DNA from: Rippkaea orientalis PCC 8801
Lineage (GTDB): Bacteria > Cyanobacteriota > Cyanobacteriia > Cyanobacteriales > Microcystaceae
Assembly (NCBI RefSeq): GCF_000021805.1
Contig: NC_011726.1
Location: 2,294,001 to 2,358,000, forward strand
Length of the DNA stretch: 64,000 nt
Direction: 5' to 3'
The translations under genes and the position numbers were made by a program. Below are positions 14,100-23,295 of the stretch, in pieces. The number at the start of each line of letters is the position of its first letter. The stretch's first letter is position 1. The notes under the pieces are model-generated. The model ran no database searches. It was not told where the DNA came from and worked only from the letters and a program-made list of their open reading frames with translations.

Positions 14100-15254
14100 A
14101 TGTATTGTATTGGTTTAATCAGTGGAACATCCGTCGATGGCATTGATGCAGCCTTAATCGAAATTAGCGGAACTGAACTAGATCTCAAAATTGATTTAAT
14201 CTCAGGAAAAACCTATCCCTATCCCCCAGAATTAAGAGGTAAAATTATCGAAATTTGTGGCGGAAAACCCATTTCCATTGAAGAATTGGCTCAAATAGAC
14301 GACGCGATCGCCCAAAGTTTCGCCCAAGCTGCTATAATGGTACAAAATGGACATCCCCATGCTCAATTAATTGGCTCCCATGGGCAAACAGTATTTCATC
14401 GCCCCCCCGTTCTGGGAGAAAGAGAGATTAAACTAGGCTATAGTTTGCAATTGGGCAGAGGGTCAATGATTGCCCATTTAACAGGGATTCCCACCGTTAG
14501 CAACTTTCGGGCTGCTGATATCGCTGCTGGAGGACAAGCTGCCCCCTTAGTCCCTAAGGTAGATGCCTACCTATTAAGCCATCCTACCCATCATCGCTGC
14601 GTTCAAAATATCGGTGGTATCGGTAATGTTACCTATCTTCCCCCCAATCAAAAACCGAACTGGGAACAAGCGGTAAGAGGATGGGATACCGGACCAGGAA
14701 ACGTCCTCATTGATTTAGCCATTCAAAAACTGACCAACGGGCAACAAACCTACGATAACAATGGACAATGGGCAGCCCAAGGAACCCCTTGCGAGTCATT
14801 GGTGAGAAAATGGTTAGAACAAGAATTTTTCCAACAAACTCCCCCGAAATCCACCGGACGAGAACTATTTAGCCCCGCTTACCTAGAACAATGTTGGCAA
14901 GATGCACAACCCTATCATCTGAGTGACTCTGACTGGTTAGCAACTCTCACCGAACTAACCGCAGCGTCTATTGCCCAAAGCTACCAACAATTTATCAAAG
15001 CACCCATTGATGAGATACTGGTATGTGGGGGAGGAAGTCGTAACACCTATTTAAAACAAAGATTAGCGAACTATTTACCTAATTCCCAGATTTTGACCAC
15101 AGATGATTTAGGAATCAGTAGCGACTTCAAAGAAGCCATCGCCTTTGGGGTATTAGCTTATTGGAGATTAGTCTGTGGTATAACCGGAAACTTACCCCAA
15201 GTCACTGGAGCCAAGCAAGCTATGTTACTCGGAGACATTGATCATCCTGTGTGA
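14100..15254 (+). CDS. anmK: Anhydro-N-acetylmuramic acid kinase
   Basis: AnmK phosphorylates and opens 1,6-anhydro-MurNAc during recycling of peptidoglycan. The 384-residue length and N-terminal phosphate loop [15 protein letters not shown] (residues 5-19) are diagnostic. Further landmarks are [11 protein letters not shown] (98-108), [20 protein letters not shown] (the substrate-binding segment with catalytic Asp), the glycine-rich [16 protein letters not shown] and the C-terminal VCGGGSRN nucleotide-binding loop. An AGGA precedes the ATG. It is monocistronic. Confidence 0.96.
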   Translation: MYCIGLISGTSVDGIDAALIEISGTELDLKIDLISGKTYPYPPELRGKIIEICGGKPISIEELAQIDDAIAQSFAQAAIMVQNGHPHAQLIGSHGQTVFHRPPVLGEREIKLGYSLQLGRGSMIAHLTGIPTVSNFRAADIAAGGQAAPLVPKVDAYLLSHPTHHRCVQNIGGIGNVTYLPPNQKPNWEQAVRGWDTGPGNVLIDLAIQKLTNGQQTYDNNGQWAAQGTPCESLVRKWLEQEFFQQTPPKSTGRELFSPAYLEQCWQDAQPYHLSDSDWLATLTELTAASIAQSYQQFIKAPIDEILVCGGGSRNTYLKQRLANYLPNSQILTTDDLGISSDFKEAIAFGVLAYWRLVCGITGNLPQVTGAKQAMLLGDIDHPV

Positions 15255-15507
15255 AGCGGAGAATACTCACTTGTGATACCCTGTTCCCTGTTCCCTTGCC
15301 CTGTTAATTTTATGTCATTTTCGGGAATTATGAATAGAGAGACCCCTTAAAGTTATGGCACTACCGACTAAGGTTAAGACATTAGTAAAAGCTGAATTTA
15401 GCCTAAAGTTTAGCCTAGCTTTTGCCTTTTGCCTTGGAGTTAGGGCTATACCCTTGACCGACAGTCTCTTGTCATAAAGACTATCTAGGAGAATTAGGAG
15501 TAGTAAG

Positions 15508-15951
15508 TTGGCTCACAACTTTTTAATGGAAGCTGGACGCTGGACAATAGAAGGAAATTGGCTCGAACGCAATGAAATGCCCATTCCCGTCAAAGGTCGT
15601 AGCATCATTGCCTGGAGTCAGGACAATTGGTTTACGATGGTCACTAAATTGGTCTTTCCTGACCAAGATCGCCCAGAAATTTCCTATCAATATCGCGGCC
15701 GCCTCGATGGAGAAGAACGCCAATATACCTATGTACTCCAGCAAAGTTTATTAGGAAAAGTTGAAGGAGAAGGATGGATTGGACCTGAATCGATTATCCA
15801 ACGCTATTGGGTCTTAGGCGATCGCCAACGACGCAGTGGGTTTGAAACCTTTCATCGTGTCAACGATAACATCTATTACCTCTCCAGTGGAATCCTAGCC
15901 GGTCATTACCTCACCAGTACCATGGAAGCTACCCTAGAACGTCAATCCTAA
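15508..15951 (+). CDS. Conserved cyanobacterial hypothetical protein
   Basis: The 147-residue soluble protein starts at a TTG (15508), with GGAG about 14 bp upstream (15490-15493). It opens with FLMEAGRWTIEGNWLERNEM and continues as a series of short strands (RSIIAWSQDNWFTMVTKLVF, EISYQYRGRL, WIGPESIIQRYWVL), suggesting a lipocalin-like or beta-sandwich fold. I know no function for it; this type occurs widely in cyanobacteria. There is no signal peptide or catalytic motif. It stands 85 bp before the kinase gene on the same strand. The 253-bp gap upstream holds short C/T-rich low-complexity DNA and nothing else I can name. Confidence 0.7.
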   Translation: MAHNFLMEAGRWTIEGNWLERNEMPIPVKGRSIIAWSQDNWFTMVTKLVFPDQDRPEISYQYRGRLDGEERQYTYVLQQSLLGKVEGEGWIGPESIIQRYWVLGDRQRRSGFETFHRVNDNIYYLSSGILAGHYLTSTMEATLERQS

Positions 15952-16036
15952 CGCAATTATCTTGAAACCGATATTATCTCTATCAATCCTTAACCCCCTT
16001 CTGCTTACTCACCCTATTGCTCGTTTGTGAACTATT

Positions 16037-17575
16037 ATGAGTCGCCCTGCCATCACGACCGATCCTCGACACCGCCGTTTACTCGCTAACCGCTATCAAC
16101 TGATCGATTTAGTCGGTAGTGGTGCCATGGGTCAAGTTTATCGTGCCGAAGATAAACTCCTCGGTGGAGTTACCGTTGCGGTTAAGTTTCTTTCCCAAGC
16201 GTTATTAAACAAAAATATGCGCGATCGCTTTGAGCGAGAAGCGACCATTTCCGCCCTCTTAGGGGAAAAAAGTATTCATATTGTGCGTGTGAGAGACTAT
16301 GGCGTTGATGAAAAAGAAATTCCCTTTTATGTGATGGAATTTCTCCAAGGAGAAAGCCTCAGCGAAGTGATCAAATTTCGACCCCTGACCATTTCCCGCT
16401 TTTTGAAACTAACTCGTCAAATTTGTTTTGGGATGGAATGCGCCCATAAAGGGATTATGTTTCAAGGAGAAATGTGTCCTATTGTTCACCGCGATATTAA
16501 ACCGAGTAATATTTTGGTGATTCAGGATGCCGCCTTAGGAGAATTAGTCAAAATTCTTGACTTTGGTATCGCCAAATTAGTTCAATCCGGGGAAGCACAA
16601 ACCCAATCGTTCATGGGAACCTTAGCCTATTGCTCCCCTGAACAAATCGAAGGAAAAGAACTCGATAGTCGCTCAGACATTTATAGTTTGGGGATTATGA
16701 TGTACGAGATGCTCACGGGAGAAATGCCCATCTTTCCCGAAAATTCTTCCTTTGGGGGTTGGTATGAAGCCCATCACTACACCAAACCTAAACCGATTTC
16801 CCCCAAGCTCAACCTTCCTTGCGCCCTCGAAGACCTCATTTTCCAATGTTTGGCTAAAGTTCCCGATGAACGTCCCCAAAGCATTAGCCAATTATTACAA
16901 GGGTTAGAACGATTAGAACCCAATCAACCCGACTCTCAGCAAGAAACCTTAGTCAACACCCCTACGGTGGTCGCTGATAAATCCACGGACAGAAAATCCC
17001 AACCGAAGCTCCCTAGAGGCGAGGATTACTGCCTGAAAATGACTTGGCCAGAAAATAAACCCAAACAAAAAATTGTCTTTCCCCACGGAATTAAAGCCGC
17101 AGAAGCGACTTTTGCCAGTTTATGGGTCATGCTAGAGCAACAAGACATTATCAATCGGATGTCGAGTATTCGGTACAATCAATTTGTCTTTATTACCACC
17201 CCTCATCCGATGATTCTCTGGCTAACAGTACTCTATCATCGGGATTATGGACCAAGATGGTTGCCCTGTTATTTGGATTTAAAGACTTCTTCAGGCCAAC
17301 GCTTTGCCCGTTTATTAGGAGAATTGGGGGCTTATTGGATTTTATTTTTCCCCCTGGAAGGGAGCGATCGCTGTCAGCACGTTATGACCACAACCATTGC
17401 GCCCAATCAACGGAAAAACCTGCAAGAATGGGCTAATAAAAGTCAATTGCTCAAAGGAGGACAGCCTCAAGTCACTAAACGGATGTTAAGGGCTGAGTTT
17501 GAAAAGCTTAAACCCGCGATCGTCGAAAAACTTGAAGCGGTTAATAGTAATGCCTTCCGTTCCCGTGGCAGTTAG
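16037..17575 (+). CDS. Serine/threonine protein kinase with cyanobacterial C-terminal domain
   Basis: The kinase domain occupies about residues 15-290: glycine loop GSGAMGQVYRAED (27-39), catalytic lysine in VAVKFL (48-53), catalytic loop HRDIKPSN, DFG in KILDFGIAKL and SPE in AYCSPEQIEGKE. All key residues are present, so it should be active. After a Ser/Thr/Pro-rich linker (295-330) comes a domain of about 170 residues beginning DYCLKMTWPENKPKQKIVFP, which I do not recognise and which recurs in cyanobacterial kinases. There is no membrane helix, so it is a soluble Hanks-type kinase. Its substrate is unknown. It is probably transcribed alone. Confidence 0.93.
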   Translation: MSRPAITTDPRHRRLLANRYQLIDLVGSGAMGQVYRAEDKLLGGVTVAVKFLSQALLNKNMRDRFEREATISALLGEKSIHIVRVRDYGVDEKEIPFYVMEFLQGESLSEVIKFRPLTISRFLKLTRQICFGMECAHKGIMFQGEMCPIVHRDIKPSNILVIQDAALGELVKILDFGIAKLVQSGEAQTQSFMGTLAYCSPEQIEGKELDSRSDIYSLGIMMYEMLTGEMPIFPENSSFGGWYEAHHYTKPKPISPKLNLPCALEDLIFQCLAKVPDERPQSISQLLQGLERLEPNQPDSQQETLVNTPTVVADKSTDRKSQPKLPRGEDYCLKMTWPENKPKQKIVFPHGIKAAEATFASLWVMLEQQDIINRMSSIRYNQFVFITTPHPMILWLTVLYHRDYGPRWLPCYLDLKTSSGQRFARLLGELGAYWILFFPLEGSDRCQHVMTTTIAPNQRKNLQEWANKSQLLKGGQPQVTKRMLRAEFEKLKPAIVEKLEAVNSNAFRSRGS

Positions 17576-17654
17576 ACTTGAAAATCTCTCGACTTGACCA
17601 TTCAATGGGACAATAATAGGTTAAGTATATTTTGTGTGCTAGGCTCCCCTAAGA

Positions 17655-18839
17655 ATGAGTGTCAATTGGATTCGCCGTGCTGATCGCTTACAAGCTTTGC
17701 CCCCCTACGTTTTTGCCCGTTTGGATGAATTAAAAGCGCGGGCTAGAGAACAGGGATTAGATTTGATTGATCTGGGCATGGGCAACCCTGATGGCTGTGC
17801 CCCGCAACCAGTGATTGAAGCGGCGATCGCTGCTTTAGCTGAGCCTCAAACCCACGGTTATCCCCCTTTTGAAGGAACGGCCAGCTTTCGCCAAGCCATT
17901 ACCAGTTGGTATCAAAGGTGTTACGGCGTTGATCTCAATCCGAACAACGAAGCATTGCCCTTAATTGGGTCTAAAGAGGGATTAGGGCATCTGGCGTTGG
18001 CCTATATTAATCCAGGGGATGTGATTTTAGTTCCGAGTCCTTCCTATCCTGCCCATTTTCGGGGTCCGTTGATCGCCGGAGCCCAACTCTATCCTATCCT
18101 TTTATCGGCCGAACAAGACTGGTTGATTGATGTTCGCTCTATCCCCGATAATATTGCCCAACAAGCGAAAATTCTCTATTTTAATTATCCCAATAATCCG
18201 ACAACCGCCACAGCCCCTAGGGCATTTTTTGAAGAAATTGTTGATTGGGCACGTCATTACGAGATTATGTTGGTTCATGACCTCTGTTATGCGGAATTGG
18301 CTTTTGATGGCTATCAACCCACCAGTTTATTAGAAATTCCTGGGGCAAAAGAGATTGGGGTGGAGTTTCATACCTTATCAAAAACCTACAATATGGCGGG
18401 TTGGCGTGTGGGGTTTGTCGTGGGCAATGCGGATATTATTTATGGGTTGCGTACGCTTAAAACCAATTTAGATTATGGGATTTTTTCGGCGGTTCAAACG
18501 GCTGCCCAAACGGCTCTACAATTGCCAGATATTTACATCAAACAGGTTCAGGAACGCTACCAAAAACGACGGGATTTCCTGATTGAAGGGTTAGGGAAAT
18601 TAGGCTGGAAGATTCCTCCGTCTAAAGCAACGATGTATCTTTGGGTTCCTTGTCGGGTCGGGACTAATTCGACGGATTTTGCCCTAGATGTGTTAGAAAA
18701 GACAGGGATTGTCTTTACCCCGGGTAATGCCTTTGGCGAAGGAGGGGAAGGCTATGTACGAATTAGTTTGATTGCGGAGTGCGATCGCCTCGGTGAAGCG
18801 TTGCACCGTCTTCAACAAGCGGGTATCTGTTATGAGTGA
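17655..18839 (+). CDS. Class I/II PLP-dependent aminotransferase, AlaC/DapL-like
   Basis: The 394-residue protein is a fold-type I aminotransferase. It starts with NWIRRADRLQALPPYVFARL, the LGMGNPDG loop near residue 40, PSPSYPAH, YFNYPNNPTTA, and the PLP lysine in EFHTLSKTYNMAGWRVGFVV (about 237-256). The C-terminal FTPGNAFGEGGEGYVRISLI carries the substrate carboxylate arginine. Proteins of this type are annotated as alanine or aspartate aminotransferase or as LL-diaminopimelate aminotransferase; the sequence does not settle the substrate. No neighbour gives a pathway hint. Confidence 0.88.
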   Translation: MSVNWIRRADRLQALPPYVFARLDELKARAREQGLDLIDLGMGNPDGCAPQPVIEAAIAALAEPQTHGYPPFEGTASFRQAITSWYQRCYGVDLNPNNEALPLIGSKEGLGHLALAYINPGDVILVPSPSYPAHFRGPLIAGAQLYPILLSAEQDWLIDVRSIPDNIAQQAKILYFNYPNNPTTATAPRAFFEEIVDWARHYEIMLVHDLCYAELAFDGYQPTSLLEIPGAKEIGVEFHTLSKTYNMAGWRVGFVVGNADIIYGLRTLKTNLDYGIFSAVQTAAQTALQLPDIYIKQVQERYQKRRDFLIEGLGKLGWKIPPSKATMYLWVPCRVGTNSTDFALDVLEKTGIVFTPGNAFGEGGEGYVRISLIAECDRLGEALHRLQQAGICYE

Positions 18840-18979
18840 GGGGGTGAGGATGGGGAGTTTGGGGAGTTTGGGGAGGGTGGGAAGAGTGGGGAGTGTGGGG
18901 GAGATTGGGGAAGTAGGGGAGATAATTTTAACTACTGCCTATTGCCTATTGCCTATTGCCTATTCCCCATTCCCCATTT
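18839..18979. repeat. G-run tract and short tandem repeats before petE
   Basis: Bases 18841-18920 carry at least eight runs of three to five G with short spacers (units such as GGGGAGTTT), a strong quadruplex candidate on the plus strand. About 20 bp later CTATTGC units repeat (18938-18966), then CCCCATT units. The tract lies between the aminotransferase and plastocyanin genes. Confidence 0.7.
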
Positions 18980-19124
18980 CCTTGAATCTCCATAGCAAAA
19001 ATTTAAAGCTTTGTCAAAAGACAGACTGTCAAACTTTGTGGTATGATTACAAAAAAGGTAGTAAAATACCTAACAGTGTAAACAACTAAACTCTTATCGT
19101 TGAACTGTCCACAGGATTAACCAA

Positions 19125-19484
19125 ATGTCAAAAAAATTAGGATTATTTTTAGCTGCTCTCGTACTCGTTGTTTCTAGCTTCTTCATCGCCGTTAACCCTG
19201 CCTCTGCTGCAACCGTTGAGGTAAAAATGGGTGCTGATAGCGGAATGCTTGCTTTTGAACCCAAAGAAATCACCATCAGTTCTGGAGATACGGTTAAGTG
19301 GATTAATAATAAGCTATCTCCCCATAACGTGATTGTTGAAGGACACGAAGAGCTTTCCCATAAAGATATGGCGTTTAAAGCGGGTGAAGCGTTTGAAGCT
19401 ACCTTCAGTGAACCTGGAGAATACACCTATTACTGTGCTCCCCATCGCGGTGCTGGTATGGTTGGCAAAATTATCGTTAAATAG
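19125..19484 (+). CDS. petE: Plastocyanin precursor
   Basis: Plastocyanin carries electrons from cytochrome b6f to photosystem I in the thylakoid lumen. The 119-residue precursor has a signal peptide (KK, hydrophobic core, cleavage near NPASA-A, residues 24-29). The mature blue-copper domain has all four ligands: His67 (SPHNVI), Cys104, His107 and Met112 ([13 protein letters not shown]). Expression of petE is copper-regulated in many cyanobacteria; no operator is recognised here. A strong hairpin follows the gene, so it is monocistronic. Confidence 0.97.
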   Translation: MSKKLGLFLAALVLVVSSFFIAVNPASAATVEVKMGADSGMLAFEPKEITISSGDTVKWINNKLSPHNVIVEGHEELSHKDMAFKAGEAFEATFSEPGEYTYYCAPHRGAGMVGKIIVK

Positions 19485-19515
19485 TTCTCCTCATTACTAA
19501 TTTATCGAACAATTG

Positions 19516-19555
19516 ATACCCACGGATGTTGTTTCCGTGGGTATATGATTTTGTG
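19516..19555 (+). terminator. Hairpin terminator downstream of petE
   Basis: A perfect 11-bp stem ATACCCACGGA/TCCGTGGGTAT (19516-19526 with 19534-19544) encloses a 7-nt loop, followed by a moderately T-rich stretch. It lies 32 bp after the petE stop, as expected for an intrinsic terminator, although the U-tract is weak. Confidence 0.7.
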
Positions 19556-19759
19556 TTGCTTAAACATTATCAAGGTCGGCTTTGCTTACCCAACAAATTT
19601 TAATCACACTATTGATATTTTGCTAGGGCTTTTTTTAGGGTTTCAGGAATGGGAATGGGAACAGTTTTGTCGCCTTGTCGCTGCATACAATTGGAGCTTA
19701 TGGAGAATAAAAAAATGATAATCATTACTTTAACTCATGGTAAAGGAAATCGACTAAAT

Positions 19760-19858
19760 TCAAACTGAGAGGTGAGAAAAGGCAAATAAAGCAATAATAA
19801 CCGTTAAAGCTAAAATAGACTTGCTATAACGTTGAATAGCCTGTTTTAAGTGTCTCAT
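19760..19858 (-). CDS. Possible 32-residue single-helix membrane peptide
   Basis: A short frame starts MRHLKQAIQRYSKS and continues with a hydrophobic helix ILALTVIIALFAF. Cationic start plus one membrane segment is the form of small thylakoid or membrane peptides, but I do not recognise a named one. It lies 15 bp downstream of the DUF1702 gene on the same strand and could be co-transcribed. No Shine-Dalgarno is visible, as for many cyanobacterial genes. Codons are normal, but so short a frame may be chance. The rest of the 388-bp gap after petE shows only the petE terminator. Confidence 0.35.
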   Translation of the reverse strand: MRHLKQAIQRYSKSILALTVIIALFAFSHLSV

Positions 19859-19873
19859 TGTTCTAAATTTTTG

Positions 19874-20929
19874 TTAAATAAACTGGTTTTGAATCCGTTG
19901 TCGCCACTGTTCATAGGCGGTAATCTCTGGGGTGTCGAATAATCCCACTAAGGTATCATCGGTAATTTGGGCAGCTTGTTGGGCAGACATCCCACAGAGT
20001 ACTTGGGCTGCGATTTCCGTATGTTCTGTGAGATTTCCAGCCCTAATGCAGGTTTTTGCTGCAAAAGCCACCCCTTGGGCTAATTGAGAGTAATAGGGTT
20101 GTGCCATCGCTTTTAACCGTTCTAAGGCTGTTTTTTCCACTCCCCCTGCATAGCCACAGGCTAAACCCACACCACTCCAGAGATCAGCCCGTCTCATGGG
20201 GTCAAATTGGGCGATCGCAGCTTCAATGGCAAGAATATTTGCCCCTTTGACAAACCAAAGACTTCTCCCTAACCCTTGATCAAAAACACGACAGCTATAA
20301 CCTGAGAGATTTGTCGGGGGTTTAAGGTTTTGGATATAGTCTTGCCAATGAAAGTATCCTTGATGAAACCCATAACCATCAATGGTTAACCATCCTATCA
20401 GGGGATGAGGGGGTGATGGGATGATGGGGTGAGGAGAAAGATTAAGATCTGATTCTTGTATTCTTGTCAAATAAGACTGAATACTCCCAGAAAGTCGGGC
20501 TAATAGCCACCCCATACCCATATAGGTCATATAAATGTGGTTTACTCCTTCGGAGGCTAAAAATTCGCCAATTCTTGTCCGATTCCAAGGGGTGAGATAA
20601 TCTAATAACCCTAAACCCATCGCAGCCCCTTCAAAGGCAAATCCTCGGTATTCTGTGGCAATTTCATTGAGTTGAGTTATCACAGATGGGGGATGACTAA
20701 GGGCGATCGCTATTTCATATCCCTGCAAAAAGGTTTTGCCAATAGTTTCTAAATGCTTTTGGGTTTTGGGATGGGTGGGTAAAAATCCCCGTTTAGCAAA
20801 CGTTGCCTCTTTTCGAGAAATCCTCAGAAGCGTTTGTCGTAATTGTCCGAAAACGGTTGGTGATACTCTCCCCGCTTCTGGAATGGTCTGGGTTGGGATT
20901 GAGGTTGATACTGTTAGAATGATAAACAT
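19874..20929 (-). CDS. DUF1702 family protein
   Basis: The 351-residue protein matches DUF1702, a family first noted in enediyne gene clusters and found scattered elsewhere. Landmarks are RISRKEATFAKRGF near the N-terminus, EYRGFAFEGAAMGLGLLDYL (residues 93-112), GMGWLLARL, IDGYGFHQGYFHW, DQGLGRSLWFVKGA and WSGVGLACGYAGGV. No catalytic motif is known and the role is unknown; none of the neighbours is an enediyne gene. A proline/histidine-rich loop (SPHPIIPSPPHPL, about residues 164-176) is encoded by a G-run low-complexity tract at about 20400-20436 and looks like an in-frame insertion of the kind of repeat seen before petE. Confidence 0.75.
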   Translation of the reverse strand: MFIILTVSTSIPTQTIPEAGRVSPTVFGQLRQTLLRISRKEATFAKRGFLPTHPKTQKHLETIGKTFLQGYEIAIALSHPPSVITQLNEIATEYRGFAFEGAAMGLGLLDYLTPWNRTRIGEFLASEGVNHIYMTYMGMGWLLARLSGSIQSYLTRIQESDLNLSPHPIIPSPPHPLIGWLTIDGYGFHQGYFHWQDYIQNLKPPTNLSGYSCRVFDQGLGRSLWFVKGANILAIEAAIAQFDPMRRADLWSGVGLACGYAGGVEKTALERLKAMAQPYYSQLAQGVAFAAKTCIRAGNLTEHTEIAAQVLCGMSAQQAAQITDDTLVGLFDTPEITAYEQWRQRIQNQFI

Positions 20930-21354
20930 GATGGTCTGTCAACCTCCACCCTGCCAGGGGTGAAGGAACGCTAAAAGACTATTGTTTCGAGATTTGTGGC
21001 TGAGTTGAGGTGTTTATCCTTCAACTCGGTTTTTTTAGGGAGAATAACCCTAAGTTTTGGTTAAGAATACCTAACCTAATAAACACTTATTAATTTAAGA
21101 CAAGTTTTGTATTTGATGGAGTATTTTTAATGAAAGTTAACCTTTTTAATATTTATTGATTTTTGTTTGCTTAGTTCATTTAATCAAGCTTCATAATATT
21201 GAAGATCTCAAGGGAGTTTCTCTGACATTTTGTCGAATTTTGACTCTTTTATCAAACTTTGTCAACAAACTTACCTAATCTTTTACTAAAAAACAATTTT
21301 TCTAATTTCTTTAGATAGGTATGACTGATATTCCTTTAGCAAATCAGTGGTTAA

Positions 21355-21456
21355 AGCTCATTGTTTGTCTTTTCCTTGACGCTTTTTATGTGTTTTATTG
21401 TAGGAGCGATCGCTATTCGTAAACTTCGAGATGTCGATCCGGCTGATATTTTTTAA
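21355..21456 (+). pseudogene. DevC-type ABC permease, C-terminal remnant
   Basis: The frame reads SLTLFMCFIVGAIAIRKLRD then VDPADIF and a stop, the characteristic end of DevC/MacB-like permeases of cyanobacterial exporters (last membrane helix followed by RKLRDVDPADIF). Upstream in frame there is a stop near 21352 and no further homology, so it is a fragment. It sits in a 765-bp gap (20930-21694) that otherwise holds AT-rich DNA without a recognisable gene. Confidence 0.5.
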
Positions 21457-21694
21457 CAGGATGCGTTGCTCAACCAAGCCTACCTAATACAAGTTAAACT
21501 CTCTCAGGAATTGAGAAAAATGATATTATTGTATTTAGGAAAGTGTGGGAGCGAACGTCAGGTCGCCTCTACAAGAGATCAACATACTATGTTTTGTTAT
21601 TATTATAATTAAGTACCTAAACAAAATTAATGACATATCTCACTTACCTTATCGCCTTTTCATCAACTAAGACATTTATTTTGTACAACTCCTT

Positions 21695-23056
21695 ATGACT
21701 CAATCTTCTATTCGTCCCGCTAAAATTAGTCAGGTTTTACCCAATTCTATTGCTGAAGAAATTGGCTTTGAAGTGGGGGATGCGTTAGTGTCTATTAATG
21801 GTATTAAATTGAGGGATTTAATTGATTATCAATTTTTGTGTTCTGATGAATTTTTAGAGTTAGAAGTAATAGATAGTAAAGGGAAAATTCATCAAGTTGA
21901 AATCGAAAAAGATTATGATGAAAATTTAGGATTAGAGTTTGAAACGGCTCTATTTGATGGGTTAATTCAATGTAATAATCATTGTCCGTTTTGCTTTATT
22001 GATCAACAACCTCCAGGTAAAAGAGATAGTCTTTATTTAAAAGATGATGATTATCGTTTAAGCTTCCTTTATGGGAGTTATTTAACCTTAACCAATCTAA
22101 CACAAAAAGAATGGGAACGCATTGAACAAATGCGACTGTCTCCCCTTTATGTATCCGTTCATGCAACAGAACCAGATGTGCGTATTCGCTTATTAAAAAA
22201 TCCTCGCGCGGGACAGATTATTGAACAGTTTCAATGGTTCCAAGAAAGACAATTACAAATTCATGCACAAGTGGTCGTTTGTCCGGGGATTAATGATGGT
22301 ATTCATTTAGAAAGAACCCTGACAGATTTAGCCTCATTTCATCAAGGAGATATCCCTACAATTATTTCTGCTGCGGTGGTTCCTGTGGGGTTAACTCGCT
22401 TTCGTCCGACTGAGGATGAATTGATTCCAGTAACTCCCGAAAAAGCCAAAGAAGTCATTAAACAAGTGCAAACGTTACAAAAACAATTCTCTCATAAATT
22501 GGGCAGTAATTTTGCTTGGTTAGCTGATGAATGGTTTTTAATTGGACAAGAAGAATTACCCCCAGAATCCCATTATGAAGATTACCCTCAAATTGGTAAT
22601 GGAGTGGGGTCTATTCGTCAATTTATTAAAGAATTTCAAACCAAAGCCACTCAATTACATCGGGTTAAAATGGCTGCACCAGTGACTTTAACTTGGGTCG
22701 TCGGTAATGCGGTTGAACAAGCGTTTCAACCGTTAGTTAAACAGTTAAATGAAGTAGAAGGATTAACCATCAATTTAGCAGCGTTACGGAGTGATTATTG
22801 GGGACAAGAAATTAGTGTCACAGGGTTATTAACAGGACAGGATTTATTAACAGGTTTACAGGGTAAAGCGTTAGGAGATGGTTTACTATTACCTTCGGTT
22901 ATGCTCAAACATGATGATACTCTATTTTTAGATGATCTAACGGTTGAAGCAATAGAAAAACAACTCAATATTTCTATTTTTCCTGTCGCTAATGTTGATG
23001 AGTTGCTTGGGACAATCATCAATTTATGTCTGACAGCAAATAAGGATAAAAACTGA
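21695..23056 (+). CDS. TIGR03279 family PDZ/radical-SAM-like/DUF512 protein
   Basis: The 453-residue protein belongs to a family annotated as a putative FeS-containing oxidoreductase. It opens with a PDZ-like domain (residues 8-70: ISQVLPNSIAEEIGFEVGDA), then the cluster motif CNNHCPFCF with Cys93, Cys97 and Cys100 (CxxxCxxC, as in radical SAM enzymes), and a TIM-barrel-like region with SPLYVSVHATEP. A DUF512 C-terminal half follows. The family is near universal in cyanobacteria; the reaction is unknown. It is preceded by a long AT-rich gap. A short fragment gene follows 12 bp later. Confidence 0.9.
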   Translation: MTQSSIRPAKISQVLPNSIAEEIGFEVGDALVSINGIKLRDLIDYQFLCSDEFLELEVIDSKGKIHQVEIEKDYDENLGLEFETALFDGLIQCNNHCPFCFIDQQPPGKRDSLYLKDDDYRLSFLYGSYLTLTNLTQKEWERIEQMRLSPLYVSVHATEPDVRIRLLKNPRAGQIIEQFQWFQERQLQIHAQVVVCPGINDGIHLERTLTDLASFHQGDIPTIISAAVVPVGLTRFRPTEDELIPVTPEKAKEVIKQVQTLQKQFSHKLGSNFAWLADEWFLIGQEELPPESHYEDYPQIGNGVGSIRQFIKEFQTKATQLHRVKMAAPVTLTWVVGNAVEQAFQPLVKQLNEVEGLTINLAALRSDYWGQEISVTGLLTGQDLLTGLQGKALGDGLLLPSVMLKHDDTLFLDDLTVEAIEKQLNISIFPVANVDELLGTIINLCLTANKDKN

Positions 23057-23067
23057 GGTAAAAAATT

Positions 23068-23220
23068 ATGGTAGCAGCAATCCCTAAACGGTTTAGTATT
23101 GAAGAATTTCATCATAGTGAACCCCAACCCGATGTCGTGATTGCTGTGAACAAATCTGAAATTATTTTACCAGATAGTCAAGTGACACTTCCTGGGTTTC
23201 CTGATATCTGGTTAGCATGA
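23068..23220 (+). pseudogene. Short Uma2-like remnant (50 codons)
   Basis: The frame begins MVAAIPKRFSIEEFHH, like the N-terminus of many Uma2 proteins (F-T/S-x-E-E-Y/F-H), and ends VTLPGFPDIWLA, like a Uma2 tail. The central catalytic part is absent, so it appears to be an internal-deletion derivative. The assignment rests on short segments and could be wrong. It lies between the TIGR03279 gene and the ABC ATPase. Confidence 0.4.
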
Positions 23221-23295
23221 ACAACTATATTTCCAGAAAGCTAGGTTAAAATATTTTTAATTAGCTGATAACAATGAATATTTCGGTAAAAACTC

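Noticed and set aside
17122-17436. 104-codon frame inside the Ser/Thr kinase gene
   Set aside because: It is an alternative frame of the kinase C-terminal domain with no independent start signal.
18772-19089. 105-codon frame from the aminotransferase end across the G-run tract
   Set aside because: Its middle is a Gly/Val/Arg run encoded by simple repeats; it has no domain or conserved feature.
21459-21560. AGGATGCGTTGCTCAACC and nearby GGAGCGAACGTCAGG stretches as a possible mobile element
   Set aside because: Only short partial matches to other repeats in the window are visible, with no inverted ends or gene.
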